Assembly (NCBI RefSeq): GCF_014199215.1
Contig: NZ_JACIJC010000001.1
Span: forward strand, 436,001-500,000
Source: Sphingobium boeckii
GTDB lineage: Bacteria; Pseudomonadota; Alphaproteobacteria; Sphingomonadales; Sphingomonadaceae
DNA length: 64,000 bases
Direction of reading: 5' to 3'
How positions within the stretch are numbered: the first letter of the stretch is position 1; every line of letters begins with the position of its first letter. Below the pieces are notes generated by a model, which ran no database searches, was not told where the DNA came from, and worked only from the letters and a program-made list of their open reading frames with translations. Below, piece by piece: positions 53,683-63,043 of the stretch. Position numbers and translations under genes: made by a program.

Positions 53683-55206
53683 ATGACCGTGCGCTACGCT
53701 TATGCCATCACGACCGCCCTGCTCATCGGTGGTGCGGCAGTCACCATCGGCACCAACGCCCCGCTTGGTGCGCAGACCGCGCAGAATGCGCCGCAATTCC
53801 TGGCCGCCCCACCGCAGCCCGGCGCGCCCGTCAGCTTTCGTGATCTCGCGGCGCGGCTCCAGCCCGCCGTCGTCAACATCTCCACCAAGCAGACGGTGAA
53901 GGTCGCCAATCAGGCGCAGGGCTTCCCGTTCGAATTGTTCGGAATGCAGGCACCGCAAGGTAGCGATACGCCGCAGACGCGCGAGGCGCAGTCGCTGGGT
54001 TCGGGCTTCATCATCTCGGCCGATGGCTATATCGTCACCAACAATCATGTGATTTCCGCTGGCCAGCGCAACGCAGCGGTGGAATCGATCACCGTGACCC
54101 TGCCCGACAAGCGCGAATTTCCCGCCACGCTGATCGGTCGTGATCCCACGTCGGATCTGGCGCTGCTCAAGATCCAGTCCACAAATCTGCCCTTCGTGCA
54201 ATTCGGCGATTCCACCAAGGCGCAGGTCGGCGATTGGGTGATGGCGATCGGCAATCCCTTCGGGCTGGGTGGCACGGTCACCGCGGGCATCGTTTCCGCG
54301 CTGCATCGTTCGGGCAACGGCCAGTTCGATCGCCTGATCCAGACGGATGCGTCGATCAATTTCGGTAATTCCGGCGGGCCGATGTTCGATCTGAACGGCA
54401 ATGTGATCGGCATCAACTCGCAAATCCTGTCGCCCTCGGGCGGCAATGTCGGCATTGGCTTCGCCATCCCTTCGGAACAGGCCAAGCCGATCATCGAGAC
54501 GCTGAAGGCGGGCAATCGCGTGCAGCGCGGCTATCTCGGCGTGCGGCTCCAGCCGATCGACGAAGGCCTGGCAGCAGCACTCGGCCTGCCCAAGAATAGC
54601 GGCGAACTGATCGCCTCGGTCGAGCCGGGCGATGCGGCGGACAAGGCCGGGATCAAGGAAGGCGATGTCGTCACCAAGGTGAATGGCGTCAGCATCAATC
54701 CCGATGATACGCTCTCGCTCACGGTCGCCAATCTCGCACCGGGCACGCGCACGCCGATCGAGATCCTGCGCAACGGCCAGCGCATGACGCTGAATGCCGT
54801 GATCGGCAAGCGTCCCCCCGAGGAGCAGCTTGCCGCGTTCAGCGCAGAGAATGAAGATGAAGGCTTTGACGCACAAAAGCCCGGCAATGGGGCAGACGAT
54901 AGCGCGAACACCGCGTCCATCGGTCTCGCCGTGCAGGCGCTGACCCCCAATATCGCGCGTTCGCTGGGCGTGCCCGCCACGGTGAAGGGTGTCGTGGTCG
55001 GGCGGTCCGATCCCGCCAGCGATGCGTTTCAGCAGGGCATCCGCCGTGGTGACATCATCAGCGCGGCCAATGGCCGGCCGGTTCTGACGCCCGAGGATCT
55101 GAGCGCTGCGGTCCGCGCTGCCAAGGCCGAAAAGAAGTCCAACGTGGCGGTCCGCGTCCAGAAGGGCAACGGCCCCGCCGTCTTCCTGGGCGTCAAGATC
55201 CGCTAA
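53683..55206 (+). CDS. degP: Periplasmic serine protease DegP/HtrA
   Basis: 507 residues with a signal peptide. Catalytic triad His122 (TNNHVI), Asp158 (SDLALLKIQ) and Ser230 (NFGNSGGPM). Two PDZ domains follow: first RGYLGVRLQPIDEGLAAALGLP, second starting after the acidic linker, IGLAVQALTPNIARSLGVP. It degrades or refolds damaged envelope proteins. Placed after hflKC, a common alphaproteobacterial order. Confidence 0.95.
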   Translation: MTVRYAYAITTALLIGGAAVTIGTNAPLGAQTAQNAPQFLAAPPQPGAPVSFRDLAARLQPAVVNISTKQTVKVANQAQGFPFELFGMQAPQGSDTPQTREAQSLGSGFIISADGYIVTNNHVISAGQRNAAVESITVTLPDKREFPATLIGRDPTSDLALLKIQSTNLPFVQFGDSTKAQVGDWVMAIGNPFGLGGTVTAGIVSALHRSGNGQFDRLIQTDASINFGNSGGPMFDLNGNVIGINSQILSPSGGNVGIGFAIPSEQAKPIIETLKAGNRVQRGYLGVRLQPIDEGLAAALGLPKNSGELIASVEPGDAADKAGIKEGDVVTKVNGVSINPDDTLSLTVANLAPGTRTPIEILRNGQRMTLNAVIGKRPPEEQLAAFSAENEDEGFDAQKPGNGADDSANTASIGLAVQALTPNIARSLGVPATVKGVVVGRSDPASDAFQQGIRRGDIISAANGRPVLTPEDLSAAVRAAKAEKKSNVAVRVQKGNGPAVFLGVKIR

Positions 55207-55268
55207 GCCTCCCGCTTGTCCTCCCCGGTCGCGAACCGTAAGACGGTGAACGATTTGGGAGGACCAGC

Positions 55269-56900
55269 ATGGCGGACGAAAACGGCTTATTCATCGGGAC
55301 CGGCGGCGGCGAACGCCAGATCCTGAATTTCAAGCGCGCCAACCGCCATGGCCTGATCGCGGGGGCCACCGGCACGGGCAAGACCGTGACGCTCCAGGGC
55401 ATTGCCGAGGGCTTTTCCCGCGCCGGCGTCCCCACCTTTCTCGCCGATGTGAAGGGTGATCTCTCCGGCGTCGGCATGGCCGGATCGCCCACCGCCAAGG
55501 TGCATGACAGCTTTGCCGCGCGCGCCGCCGAAATCGGCGATACCGAATGGGCCTATAAGGACAATCCCGTCCAATTCTGGGATCTGTTCGGCACGCAGGG
55601 CCATCCGATCCGCACCACCATTTCCGAAATGGGGCCGCTCCTCCTCGCGCGCCTGCTCGATCTGAACGAGGTGCAGGAAGGCGTGCTGACCATCGCCTTT
55701 CATGTGGCGGACAAGGACGGGCTGCTGCTGCTCGATCTGGACGATCTCCAGTCGATGCTGGTCCATTGCGCCGAGCGCGCGGACGAACTGACCACCACTT
55801 ATGGCAATGTCTCCAAGGCGACCGTGGGCACGATCCAGCGCTCATTGCTCCAACTCCGCAGCCAGGGCGGCGAGCATTTCTTCGGCGAGCCCGCGCTCGA
55901 TATCGAGGATTTCTTCAAGGTCGACGAGAGCGGCCGCGGCGTCATGAACGTCCTCGCGGCGGACAAGCTCATGGCCAGCCCCAAGCTCTATTCCACCTTC
56001 CTGCTCTGGCTGCTGTCCGAATTGTTCGAAACGCTGCCCGAGGTGGGCGATCCGGATAAGCCCAAGCTCGTCTTCTTCTTCGATGAAGCGCATCTGCTGT
56101 TCGATTCCGCGCCCAAGGCGTTGCTCGAAAAGGTGGAGCAGGTCGTCCGTCTGATCCGCTCCAAGGGCGTGGGCGTCTATTTCATCACGCAAAATCCGAT
56201 CGACATTCCCGATACCGTGGCGGGGCAACTCGGCAATCGCGTGCAACATGCGCTGCGTGCCTTCACGCCCAAGGATGAAAAGGCGATCAAGTCCGCCGCC
56301 GAAACCTTCCGCGCCAATCCCGGCGTCGATGTGGTCACCGCGATCACCGAACTGAAAGTGGGCGAGGCTTTGGTGTCGCTGCTGCAGGCCGATGGATCGC
56401 CCTCGCCGGTGCAGCGCACGCTGATCAAGCCGGTCTGCTCGCGCGTCGGTCCCGTCACCGCGATCGAGCGTGGGGTTTTGATCCAGACCGATGCGGTGGG
56501 CGCGAAATATGATGTGCTGATCGATCGGGAATCTGCCGAGGAAATGCTCGCGGCGAAGGCGGGTGAGGCCCAGGCAGCCGCTGCCGAGGTCAAGGCCGCG
56601 GCCGAACAGGCCAAGCTCGATGCCGCGCAGGCCAAGGAAGATGAAAAGGCGAAAGTGGTCGCCGATCGCGAGGCTGCCCGCCTGGCGAAGGAACAGGAGC
56701 GCGCGCGTATCGCCGCGGAGCGCGTCGCCGCAGCCGATGCAGCCCGTCAGGCGCGCGAAGACGCCAAGCCGACCTTCGCCGAAAAAATGGTGCAATCCGC
56801 CGCCCGCTCCGCGGCCACCTCGATCGGGCGCAAGGTGGCGGGGAATCTGGGCAGCCAGTTGCTGCGCGGTCTGCTCGGCGGTCTGTTCAAGGGGCGGTGA
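55269..56900 (+). CDS. HerA-like (DUF853) ATPase
   Basis: 543 residues. Walker [11 protein letters not shown] at 32-41; [50 protein letters not shown] contains Walker B and the sensor. The catalytic body reaches about residue 420, followed by an Ala/Glu/Lys coiled coil (about 425-510) and a Gly-rich tail. DUF853 is related to HerA-type DNA translocases; its cellular substrate is not known. A single gene, not in a recognisable defence set. Confidence 0.9.
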   Translation: MADENGLFIGTGGGERQILNFKRANRHGLIAGATGTGKTVTLQGIAEGFSRAGVPTFLADVKGDLSGVGMAGSPTAKVHDSFAARAAEIGDTEWAYKDNPVQFWDLFGTQGHPIRTTISEMGPLLLARLLDLNEVQEGVLTIAFHVADKDGLLLLDLDDLQSMLVHCAERADELTTTYGNVSKATVGTIQRSLLQLRSQGGEHFFGEPALDIEDFFKVDESGRGVMNVLAADKLMASPKLYSTFLLWLLSELFETLPEVGDPDKPKLVFFFDEAHLLFDSAPKALLEKVEQVVRLIRSKGVGVYFITQNPIDIPDTVAGQLGNRVQHALRAFTPKDEKAIKSAAETFRANPGVDVVTAITELKVGEALVSLLQADGSPSPVQRTLIKPVCSRVGPVTAIERGVLIQTDAVGAKYDVLIDRESAEEMLAAKAGEAQAAAAEVKAAAEQAKLDAAQAKEDEKAKVVADREAARLAKEQERARIAAERVAAADAARQAREDAKPTFAEKMVQSAARSAATSIGRKVAGNLGSQLLRGLLGGLFKGR

Positions 56901-56923
56901 GGCACTTCTGATCTACCATTTTC

Positions 56924-57010
56924 TGTCATTCCCGCGAAAGCGGGAATCCCGCTTCTTCTTTTTTGGATGGCTCATGCCAAAGCTGGATTCCCGCTTTCGC
57001 GAGCATGACA
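56924..57010. repeat. Palindromic repeat, family C, copy 1
   Basis: TGTCATTCCCGCGAAAGCGG then GAATCC on the left; GGATTCCCGCTTTCGCGAGC then ATGACA on the right; loop rich in T. It lies between the HerA-like and OPT genes. Confidence 0.9.
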
Positions 57011-57085
57011 CTGAGGGAAATCTGCCCACCTTGCCCCTCAACACCGTCCCTGCTCTAACCGCATCTCCCTTTTGAGGACCGCCCG

Positions 57086-59035
57086 ATGAGCACCCGCCCC
57101 GCCGAGCTTCCCGAACTCACCATCCGCGCGATCCTGCTGGGTGGGCTGATCACCCTGCTGTTCACCGCCGCGAACGTCTATCTCGGGCTGAAAGTGGGGC
57201 TCACCTTCGCCACCTCGATCCCCGCAGCGGTGATCTCCATGGCGGTGCTGCGCTATTTCAGCACGTCCAACATCCTGGAAAACAACATCGTGCAGACGGT
57301 CGCTTCGGCGGCGGGCACGCTGGCGGCGATCATCTTCGTTTTGCCCGGTCTGGTGATGATCGGCTGGTGGCAGGGTTTCCCCTTCTGGACGACCGCCGCG
57401 GTCTGCGCGCTGGGCGGCATATTGGGTGTCATGTTCTCCGTGCCGCTGCGTCGCGCGCTCGTGAGCGGATCGCCGCTGCCCTATCCCGAAGGCGTGGCGG
57501 CGGCCGAAGTGCTCAAGATCGGCGCTGAATCGCGCGCGGGCGCTGCCGAAGCGGGCAAGGGACTGCGCGTGATCGTGGTCAATGCGCTGGCCGCCGCGGG
57601 CTTTGCGGTGCTGGCGGCGATGCGGCTGGTCACGGGGGAGGCGGCCGCCTTCTTCCGCATCGGATCCTCGGCCACGGGCATTTCCGGCGGGCTCTCTTTC
57701 GCGCTCGTGGGCGCGGGGCATCTGGTCGGGCTATCGGTCGGCTTCGCGATGTTCGTCGGGTTGGCGCTCGGCTGGTGGGTCGCGCTGCCGATCCTCACCG
57801 CGGCCGTGCCCTTCACCGGAACCACCGAAGAGTTCGCGCTTTCCGTCTTCCGCGGCCAAGTGCGCTTTCTGGGGGCTGGCGTCATCGGCGTCGCCGCGAT
57901 CTGGACGCTGCTCAAGATCATCGGCCCGATCATCGGCGGCGTCCGCTCCGCGCTGGCCGCCTCACGCGCGCGCAACAGCAGTGCCGAGGCGCTGCCGCTC
58001 ACCGAACGGGATATCCCGATCGGCATGGTCGGCGGGATCATCCTTGCCACCCTGCTGCCGATCGCATGGCTGCTGTGGACCTTCATCGCCGGCGGCGTTC
58101 TGGAATCTCATGCCGTGCCGCTGATCCTCGGCACCTTGGTCTATGTGCTGATCGCTGGCGTCGTGATCGCATCGGTCTGCGGTTATATGGCCGGGCTGAT
58201 CGGCGCGTCCAACAGCCCGATCTCTGGCATCGGCATCCTCGCAATCCTGGCCGCGGCGCTTTTGCTGGTCGCCGGCTTCGGCCGTGGCGGGGATTCGGGT
58301 GAGACGCAGGCGCTGATCGCCTATGCGCTGTTCGCTACCGCGATCGTGTTCGGCATCGCCACCATCTCCAACGACAATCTTCAGGATCTCAAGACCGGTC
58401 AGCTCGTGGGCGCGACGCCATGGCGTCAGCAGGTCGCGCTGGTGTTCGGCGTCATCTTCGGGTCGCTGGTGATCCCGCCCGTGCTCGGACTGCTTTACAC
58501 CGCCTTCGGATTCGCCGGGATGCCCGGCGCGGGGCCACAGGCGCTCGCGGCGCCCCAGGCGGCGCTGATCTCCGCATTGGCCAATGGCGTGCTGGGCGGC
58601 GATCTGGATTGGCAAATGATTGGCATCGGCGCGGCTGTCGGGGTGGTCGTGGTGGCGATCGATGAAGCGCTGGGCCGTGCGGGTAAATTGCGGATGCCGC
58701 CGCTGGGCGTTGGCATCGGCATCTATCTCCCGATGGCGGTCACGCTGCCCGTGGTGATCGGGGCGGTGCTGGGCTGGTTCTATGACAAGCGCGCGGACCG
58801 TATGGCCGATCCGGAAACGGCCAAGCGCATGGGGGTGCTGATGGCGACCGGATTGATCGTGGGCGAAAGCCTGTTCGGCGTGGCCTTTGCCGGGATTGTT
58901 GCAGGATCGGGCAGCGATTCGCCACTGGCCGTGGTCGGCCCCGGCTTCGCGCCGGTCGCTCTGATCGGCGGCACGCTGTTCTTCATCGCGCTCACGGCCT
59001 GGCTCTATCGGACGACGGCCAAGGCTGCATCCTGA
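57086..59035 (+). CDS. OPT family oligopeptide transporter
   Basis: 649 residues with about 14-16 membrane segments. OPT signature: NVYLGLKVGLTFATSIPAAVISMAVLRYF, GSPLPYPEGVAAAEVLKIG, YMAGLIGASNSPISGIGIL and the late MATGLIVGESLFGVAFAG. Family members take up oligopeptides or metal chelates. It is monocistronic by spacing. Confidence 0.94.
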   Translation: MSTRPAELPELTIRAILLGGLITLLFTAANVYLGLKVGLTFATSIPAAVISMAVLRYFSTSNILENNIVQTVASAAGTLAAIIFVLPGLVMIGWWQGFPFWTTAAVCALGGILGVMFSVPLRRALVSGSPLPYPEGVAAAEVLKIGAESRAGAAEAGKGLRVIVVNALAAAGFAVLAAMRLVTGEAAAFFRIGSSATGISGGLSFALVGAGHLVGLSVGFAMFVGLALGWWVALPILTAAVPFTGTTEEFALSVFRGQVRFLGAGVIGVAAIWTLLKIIGPIIGGVRSALAASRARNSSAEALPLTERDIPIGMVGGIILATLLPIAWLLWTFIAGGVLESHAVPLILGTLVYVLIAGVVIASVCGYMAGLIGASNSPISGIGILAILAAALLLVAGFGRGGDSGETQALIAYALFATAIVFGIATISNDNLQDLKTGQLVGATPWRQQVALVFGVIFGSLVIPPVLGLLYTAFGFAGMPGAGPQALAAPQAALISALANGVLGGDLDWQMIGIGAAVGVVVVAIDEALGRAGKLRMPPLGVGIGIYLPMAVTLPVVIGAVLGWFYDKRADRMADPETAKRMGVLMATGLIVGESLFGVAFAGIVAGSGSDSPLAVVGPGFAPVALIGGTLFFIALTAWLYRTTAKAAS

Positions 59036-59109
59036 ACGGAGCGTAGCGCGCCATCATATCGAGCGTCAGGTTATAAAAAATATCGGTCGGAATCCTCGGG
59101 CGCGAGGCG

Positions 59110-59298
59110 CTATCCCTCCTTGTCCGCCTTCTCCCGATCCTGCTTATCGGCAGCATCAGCCGCCTCCGACAGGCTCAGTCCGGTCTTGCGCGCGGCGTCA
59201 GCGGTCATGGATACTGCCACCCCGTCGGGGCCATCGAGCATCACCTCGCCCTGTTCGGCATTGGCCGTTCCGGCCTTGGTATGAATGCTGGAACCCAT
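59110..59298 (-). CDS. Small hypothetical protein
   Basis: 62 residues: MGSSIHTKAGTANAEQGEVMLDGPDGVAVSMTADAARKTGLSLSEAADAADKQDREKADKEG. AGAGGAA lies upstream of the ATG, and codon use fits the genome. Soluble, charged C-terminus, no known motif. It lies 41 nt after the Crp/Fnr gene on the same strand, so it may be cotranscribed with it. Confidence 0.7.
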   Translation of the reverse strand: MGSSIHTKAGTANAEQGEVMLDGPDGVAVSMTADAARKTGLSLSEAADAADKQDREKADKEG

Positions 59299-59339
59299 TG
59301 TAAATTCCTCTCTTTTCCTTCCAACCCGTGGCCATCCAG

Positions 59340-60068
59340 TCAGTTCCGGTCGGGGTCGTTTTCGTCGAGATAGAGATAGTGCGGATCGAATTCGGCGATG
59401 CGCTCCAGGCGCTTACGATCCAGGATAGCCACCTCGCCGCCGCGAAAGGTCATCACGCCTTCCTCGCGCAACTGGCGCAGAATGCGGTTCACATGCACCC
59501 CCGTCATCCCGCAGGCCTCGCCCAGATCATTCTGGTTGATCGGCAGCGGGAAATGATGGCCGTCGCTGCGGTTCACCGCCTGGAGTTTCGCATCGATCTC
59601 GCAGAAGAAATGCGCGATCCGGCCATAAGCGTTGAGGCGGCCCAGGCGGAAAATCCACTCGCGGTGCATGGCGGCGTCAATCAGCGTGCTGAACCATAAT
59701 ATGCGCGTCAGATTGGGGCGCTCGGCCACGATCTCCAGCAATTTGCCGTGCGGCACGAAAGCCAGGCGCACCTCCGTGAGCGTCGCCACATCATGATCCA
59801 GCCGGCGCAGCGGAAAGCCATGAAGATCGACGAAATCGCCCGCGACATGCACCGCCACCAATTGGCGTTCCCCCTGGCGATCGTCCATATAGCGGCACAT
59901 CAGGCCTTCGAGCAGCAAGGTGCTCTGGCGCACGCGCTCCCCGGCGCGGATCAAAGTTTCGCGCGCGCCATAGTCTTTCACCTCGGAAATGGAAGATTCC
60001 AGCGCGGCGATGTCGTCCTTGGTCAGTTCGCTCCGATGACGATCACGCAGGAAGTCCTTGGTCAGCAC
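59340..60068 (-). CDS. Crp/Fnr family regulator
   Basis: 242 residues from GTG 60068, with GGGGAG upstream. N-terminal cyclic-nucleotide-binding-like fold (TLIRAGERVRQSTLLLEGLMCRYMDDRQGERQLVAVHVAGDFVDLHGFPL) and a C-terminal winged helix (INQNDLGEACGMTGVHVNRILRQLREEGVMTFRGGEVAILDR). It lacks the N-terminal Cys cluster of true Fnr. Divergent from the YcgG-like gene, so it is a candidate regulator of that cassette. Confidence 0.92.
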   Translation of the reverse strand: MLTKDFLRDRHRSELTKDDIAALESSISEVKDYGARETLIRAGERVRQSTLLLEGLMCRYMDDRQGERQLVAVHVAGDFVDLHGFPLRRLDHDVATLTEVRLAFVPHGKLLEIVAERPNLTRILWFSTLIDAAMHREWIFRLGRLNAYGRIAHFFCEIDAKLQAVNRSDGHHFPLPINQNDLGEACGMTGVHVNRILRQLREEGVMTFRGGEVAILDRKRLERIAEFDPHYLYLDENDPDRN

Positions 60069-60238
60069 TGATAATCTCCCCGTTCCAGACAGGGTTTTAT
60101 ACCTGATCCGACAAGTAACACCATGATGTGTAAGGCCTTTGAACCGGTTTCCATCCGGCGCTCAAATGAATCGCCTTAACGCGGATCAATTCCGCTTCCG
60201 AAACGGCAACCAATTGCAGTTTTCGTGGTTATCCTGCC

Positions 60239-60934
60239 ATGCGAAACACATCAGAAACTATCCAGAGTGAGCTTCCCGATCGCTTTCGGGACTTTGTGCG
60301 GAGCGCTGATTTCCCATGCGTCGGTGCTAAATCGGCCTTGGCGCGAGATCAGATGACGATCCTGGAGGCGCGCGACATCACGTCGGCCTGGGATGATATG
60401 CGGCTGTGGCCCGCGCTCTATGAGTTGGCGCAAGGCTATCGGAAAGAACCCAAATTGTTCCAGACGCTGGTGGTGATTTTCGAAGGGCCGACCGATTTGT
60501 CCGAGCAGGCATTCGAGCAGGCATTATGGAATCGGGTCCAGTCGCTCAGCGACAAGGATGTGTGGCTTGGGCAGGAGCCTGATCCGCGCGTGAGCAGTGA
60601 TCCCGATGATCCCCATTTTTCCCTGAGTTTCGGGGGCGAGGCCTTTTTCGTTGTGGGCCTCCATCCCCAGGCAAGCCGCCCCGCCCGGCGATTCGAGCAC
60701 CCCGCATTGGTGTTCAATCTGCACGATCAGTTCGAGCAATTGCGTGAGGCCGGGCGTTACGAAAAGCTGCGCGAAAGCATCATTGCGCGCGATGTGGATC
60801 TGGCGGGGTCGATCAATCCGATGCTCGCCCGGCACGGCGATCTGTCCGAAGCGCGCCAATATAGCGGGCGTGCTGTCGAGCAGGGATGGCAATGCCCCTT
60901 CTCGGGTCGCGGAAAGGCTGAACATGGTCTTTGA
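60239..60934 (+). CDS. YqcI/YcgG (GntA-like) family protein
   Basis: 231 residues. Family pattern: FRDFVRSADFPCVGAKSALARDQM, LFQTLVVIFEGPTDLSEQAFEQALWNRVQSLSDKD, HFSLSFGGEAFFVVGLHPQASRPARRFEHPALVFNLHDQFEQLR and the near-C-terminal CPF (Cys219). Characterised relatives are heme-dependent guanidine N-hydroxylases, such as GntA of the guanitoxin pathway. The gene starts a cassette with the overlapping DUF1989 gene. Activity here is inferred. Confidence 0.82.
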   Translation: MRNTSETIQSELPDRFRDFVRSADFPCVGAKSALARDQMTILEARDITSAWDDMRLWPALYELAQGYRKEPKLFQTLVVIFEGPTDLSEQAFEQALWNRVQSLSDKDVWLGQEPDPRVSSDPDDPHFSLSFGGEAFFVVGLHPQASRPARRFEHPALVFNLHDQFEQLREAGRYEKLRESIIARDVDLAGSINPMLARHGDLSEARQYSGRAVEQGWQCPFSGRGKAEHGL

Positions 60935-61517
60935 AATCACGCCGCGGTCCGGCACCGCCTTTCTGCTGAACAAGGGGCAGAAACTCACCGTGATCGATCC
61001 GCGCGGCGAGCAGGTCGCCGATCTGCTGGCCTTCAGCCGCGCCGATCCGCGGGAGGTGATCTCTTCCGGGCGGTCTCTGGATTATGCCTCGAAGCTCTTC
61101 CTCAGCACCGGCGATCCGCTTTATTCGAACCGGTCCAAGGTGATGTTGCGGATCATCGCGGATGATGTGGGGCGGCATGATTTCCTGCTGACACCCTGTT
61201 CGGAAGATACGTTCCGCATCATCTATGGCGATGAACATCCGCATCGGGGCTGTTTCGGCAATCTGGCGGAGGCGCTTGCGCCCTACGATATCGCGCCTGA
61301 TCAGATACCCTGTGCGTTCAACGTCTTCATGAATGTCCAGGTGGATGGCGGCACGGGCGCGCTCACGGTGGAACCGCCGCTGAGCAAGGCGGGGGACTCG
61401 ATCGTGCTGGAGGCGGAAATGGATCTGATCATCGGGCTCACCGCCTGTTCGGCGCTGCAATCCAACAATCATGCGTTCAAGCCGATCCACTATCGGATCG
61501 ACGATCCGGTGGCATGA
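60924..61517 (+). CDS. DUF1989 (urea carboxylase-associated) family protein
   Basis: 197 residues from ATG 60924, overlapping the YcgG-like gene by 11 nt. DUF1989 pattern: GTAFLLNKGQKLTVIDPRGEQVADLLAF, SNRSKVMLRIIADDVGRHDFLLTPCSEDTF, GCFGNLAEAL, CAFNVFMNVQVDGGTGALTVEPPLSKAGDSI and LTACSALQSNNHAFKPIHY. Members include the subunits of carboxyguanidine deiminase in guanidine degradation. Here it is a single copy next to an N-hydroxylase-like gene, suggesting a guanidine-type or related nitrogen compound. Confidence 0.85.
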   Translation: MVFEITPRSGTAFLLNKGQKLTVIDPRGEQVADLLAFSRADPREVISSGRSLDYASKLFLSTGDPLYSNRSKVMLRIIADDVGRHDFLLTPCSEDTFRIIYGDEHPHRGCFGNLAEALAPYDIAPDQIPCAFNVFMNVQVDGGTGALTVEPPLSKAGDSIVLEAEMDLIIGLTACSALQSNNHAFKPIHYRIDDPVA

Positions 61518-61687
61518 TGAACGGCGGGCGGCGTGACTATTGGCTTGAGCGCGCGCGTCAATGCCGCGCCTATGCCAGCACGCAAGATACCGAGCTGGCC
61601 AATCGGTTGCTCGAAATCGCCCGGCGTTATGAGCGCCTGGCCGAGCCCGCGCCGCTAAAGATCCAGGATGTGCATCAGCATCGGTGA
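61514..61687 (+). CDS. Small helical protein after the DUF1989 gene
   Basis: 57 residues, starting ATG 61514 in an ATGA overlap with the DUF1989 stop. It reads RRDYWLERARQCRAYASTQD, then TELANRLLEIARRYERLAE. This matches the small helical xxYxxxAxxCRxxAxxxxDxxxxxxLLxIAxxYExLA proteins common in alphaproteobacteria, of unknown role. Its end overlaps the converging hom gene by 33 nt. Confidence 0.72.
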   Translation: MMNGGRRDYWLERARQCRAYASTQDTELANRLLEIARRYERLAEPAPLKIQDVHQHR

Positions 61688-62953
61688 TCCGGTCAGGCTG
61701 GATGATCCCTGCATCCGCTTGAGCGCATCGGTCACGCAGCGTTCCGGGCACGCATGAGTGACCAGCACGATCAGCGCGCCGCCATCTTCCTTTACGCCAC
61801 GCTGGATGAAGCTTTCGATCGAGACGCCCGCATCGCGCATGGCGGTGGCGATTTCGGCGAGCACGCCGGCGCGGTCTTCCACCGTCAGCCGCAGGAAATA
61901 GCGGCCGGTGCGCTCGCCCGAATCCGCACGCTCGGGGTGTGCCAGCGATTCCACGGGCATGGCGAAGGCGGGGCCATATTCGTTGCGCGCCACGTCGATC
62001 AGATCGGCGACCACGGCCGAAGCGGTGGGGCCATCGCCCGCGCCCGCGCCCTGGAAGAACAGGCGCCCCACGAAATTGCCTTCCGCCACCACGGCGTTGA
62101 GCGATCCGGTCACATGCGCCAGCGGATGGCTCATCGGCACCAGGCAGGGATGCACGCGCTGGAACAGCCCGGCCTCGCCTTCCTCTGCCAGCCCGACGAG
62201 GCGGACGCGAAAGCCCAGCGCCTGCGCTTCGGAAATGTCGGCGGCGATCACATTGCGGATACCCGTCGTCGCCACGCCATCGAAGGTGAGCGCGCTGCCG
62301 AAGGACAGGCTGGCGAGGATGGAGAGCTTGTGCGCCGCGTCCACGCCGTCGATATCGAAACTGGGATCGGATTCGGCATAGCCCAGCGCCTGCGCCTCAC
62401 CCAGCACCTCGGTGAAATCGCGGCCGTCCTTCTCCATAGTGGTCAGGATATAATTGCAGGTGCCGTTCAGGATGCCGTAGACGCGCGTGATCTCGTTCGC
62501 CGCGGCACCCTCGCGAATGCCCTTGATCACCGGGATGCCCCCGGCCACCGCGGCTTCGAACTTCAGCGGAATATCCTGCGCATCGGCCACTTGGGCCAGG
62601 CTGAGGCCATGATGCGCGATCATCGCCTTGTTCGCGGTGATGAAAGCCTTGCCCGCGCCCAGAGTCTTGCGGGCGAGTGTGAGTGCGGGGCCGTCCGATC
62701 CGCCGATCAGCTCGACCACGGCGTCCACGCCTTCGATCTCCGCCAGCGCGGTCATGTCGTCCACCCATTGGAAGCGCGTGATATCCACCCCGCGATCCTT
62801 GTTGCGGTCCCGCGCGGAGACGGCGACGATCTCGATCGGCCGGCCGGCGCGGCGCTCGATCAGCGCGCGATTGGCGTCCAGCAGACGGATCACGCCGCCG
62901 CCTACCGTGCCCAGTCCTGCGAGCGCGACCTTGAGCGGCTCAGCCATCTTCAT
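61655..62953 (-). CDS. hom: Homoserine dehydrogenase
   Basis: 432 residues. NAD(P)-binding GLGTVGGGVIRLLDANRALIERRAG, the catalytic region AAVAGGIPVIKGIREGAAANEITRVYGILNGTCNYILTTM, and GYAESDPSFDIDGVDAAHKLSILASL. A C-terminal ACT domain (LTVEDRAGVLAEIATAMRDAGVSIESFIQRG) allows feedback control, normally by threonine. It reduces aspartate semialdehyde to homoserine. Confidence 0.97.
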   Translation of the reverse strand: MKMAEPLKVALAGLGTVGGGVIRLLDANRALIERRAGRPIEIVAVSARDRNKDRGVDITRFQWVDDMTALAEIEGVDAVVELIGGSDGPALTLARKTLGAGKAFITANKAMIAHHGLSLAQVADAQDIPLKFEAAVAGGIPVIKGIREGAAANEITRVYGILNGTCNYILTTMEKDGRDFTEVLGEAQALGYAESDPSFDIDGVDAAHKLSILASLSFGSALTFDGVATTGIRNVIAADISEAQALGFRVRLVGLAEEGEAGLFQRVHPCLVPMSHPLAHVTGSLNAVVAEGNFVGRLFFQGAGAGDGPTASAVVADLIDVARNEYGPAFAMPVESLAHPERADSGERTGRYFLRLTVEDRAGVLAEIATAMRDAGVSIESFIQRGVKEDGGALIVLVTHACPERCVTDALKRMQGSSSLTGSPMLMHILDL

Positions 62954-62967
62954 TCCCCGGATAGTAA

Positions 62968-63003
62968 CAAGGCCCGTCTCCTAGTCACAGGAGGCGGGCC
63001 TTG
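62968..63003 (-). terminator. Hairpin upstream of hom
   Basis: CAAGGCCCG (62968-62976) pairs with CGGGCCTTG (62995-63003), with further pairing inside. On the reverse strand it lies after the DUF3597 stop and before hom, so it may end that transcript or form a leader structure for hom. T-run is weak. Confidence 0.55.
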
Positions 63004-63043
63004 CCAAGGGCGGAAGCGGATATTTCCGCTCCCGAGGGGGCTC

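Noticed and set aside
55269-56900. HerA-like ATPase as part of a HerA-based antiphage system
   Set aside because: No SIR2, DUF4297 or NurA-like partner is adjacent; the DUF853 type is a widespread single gene next to degP and the OPT transporter.
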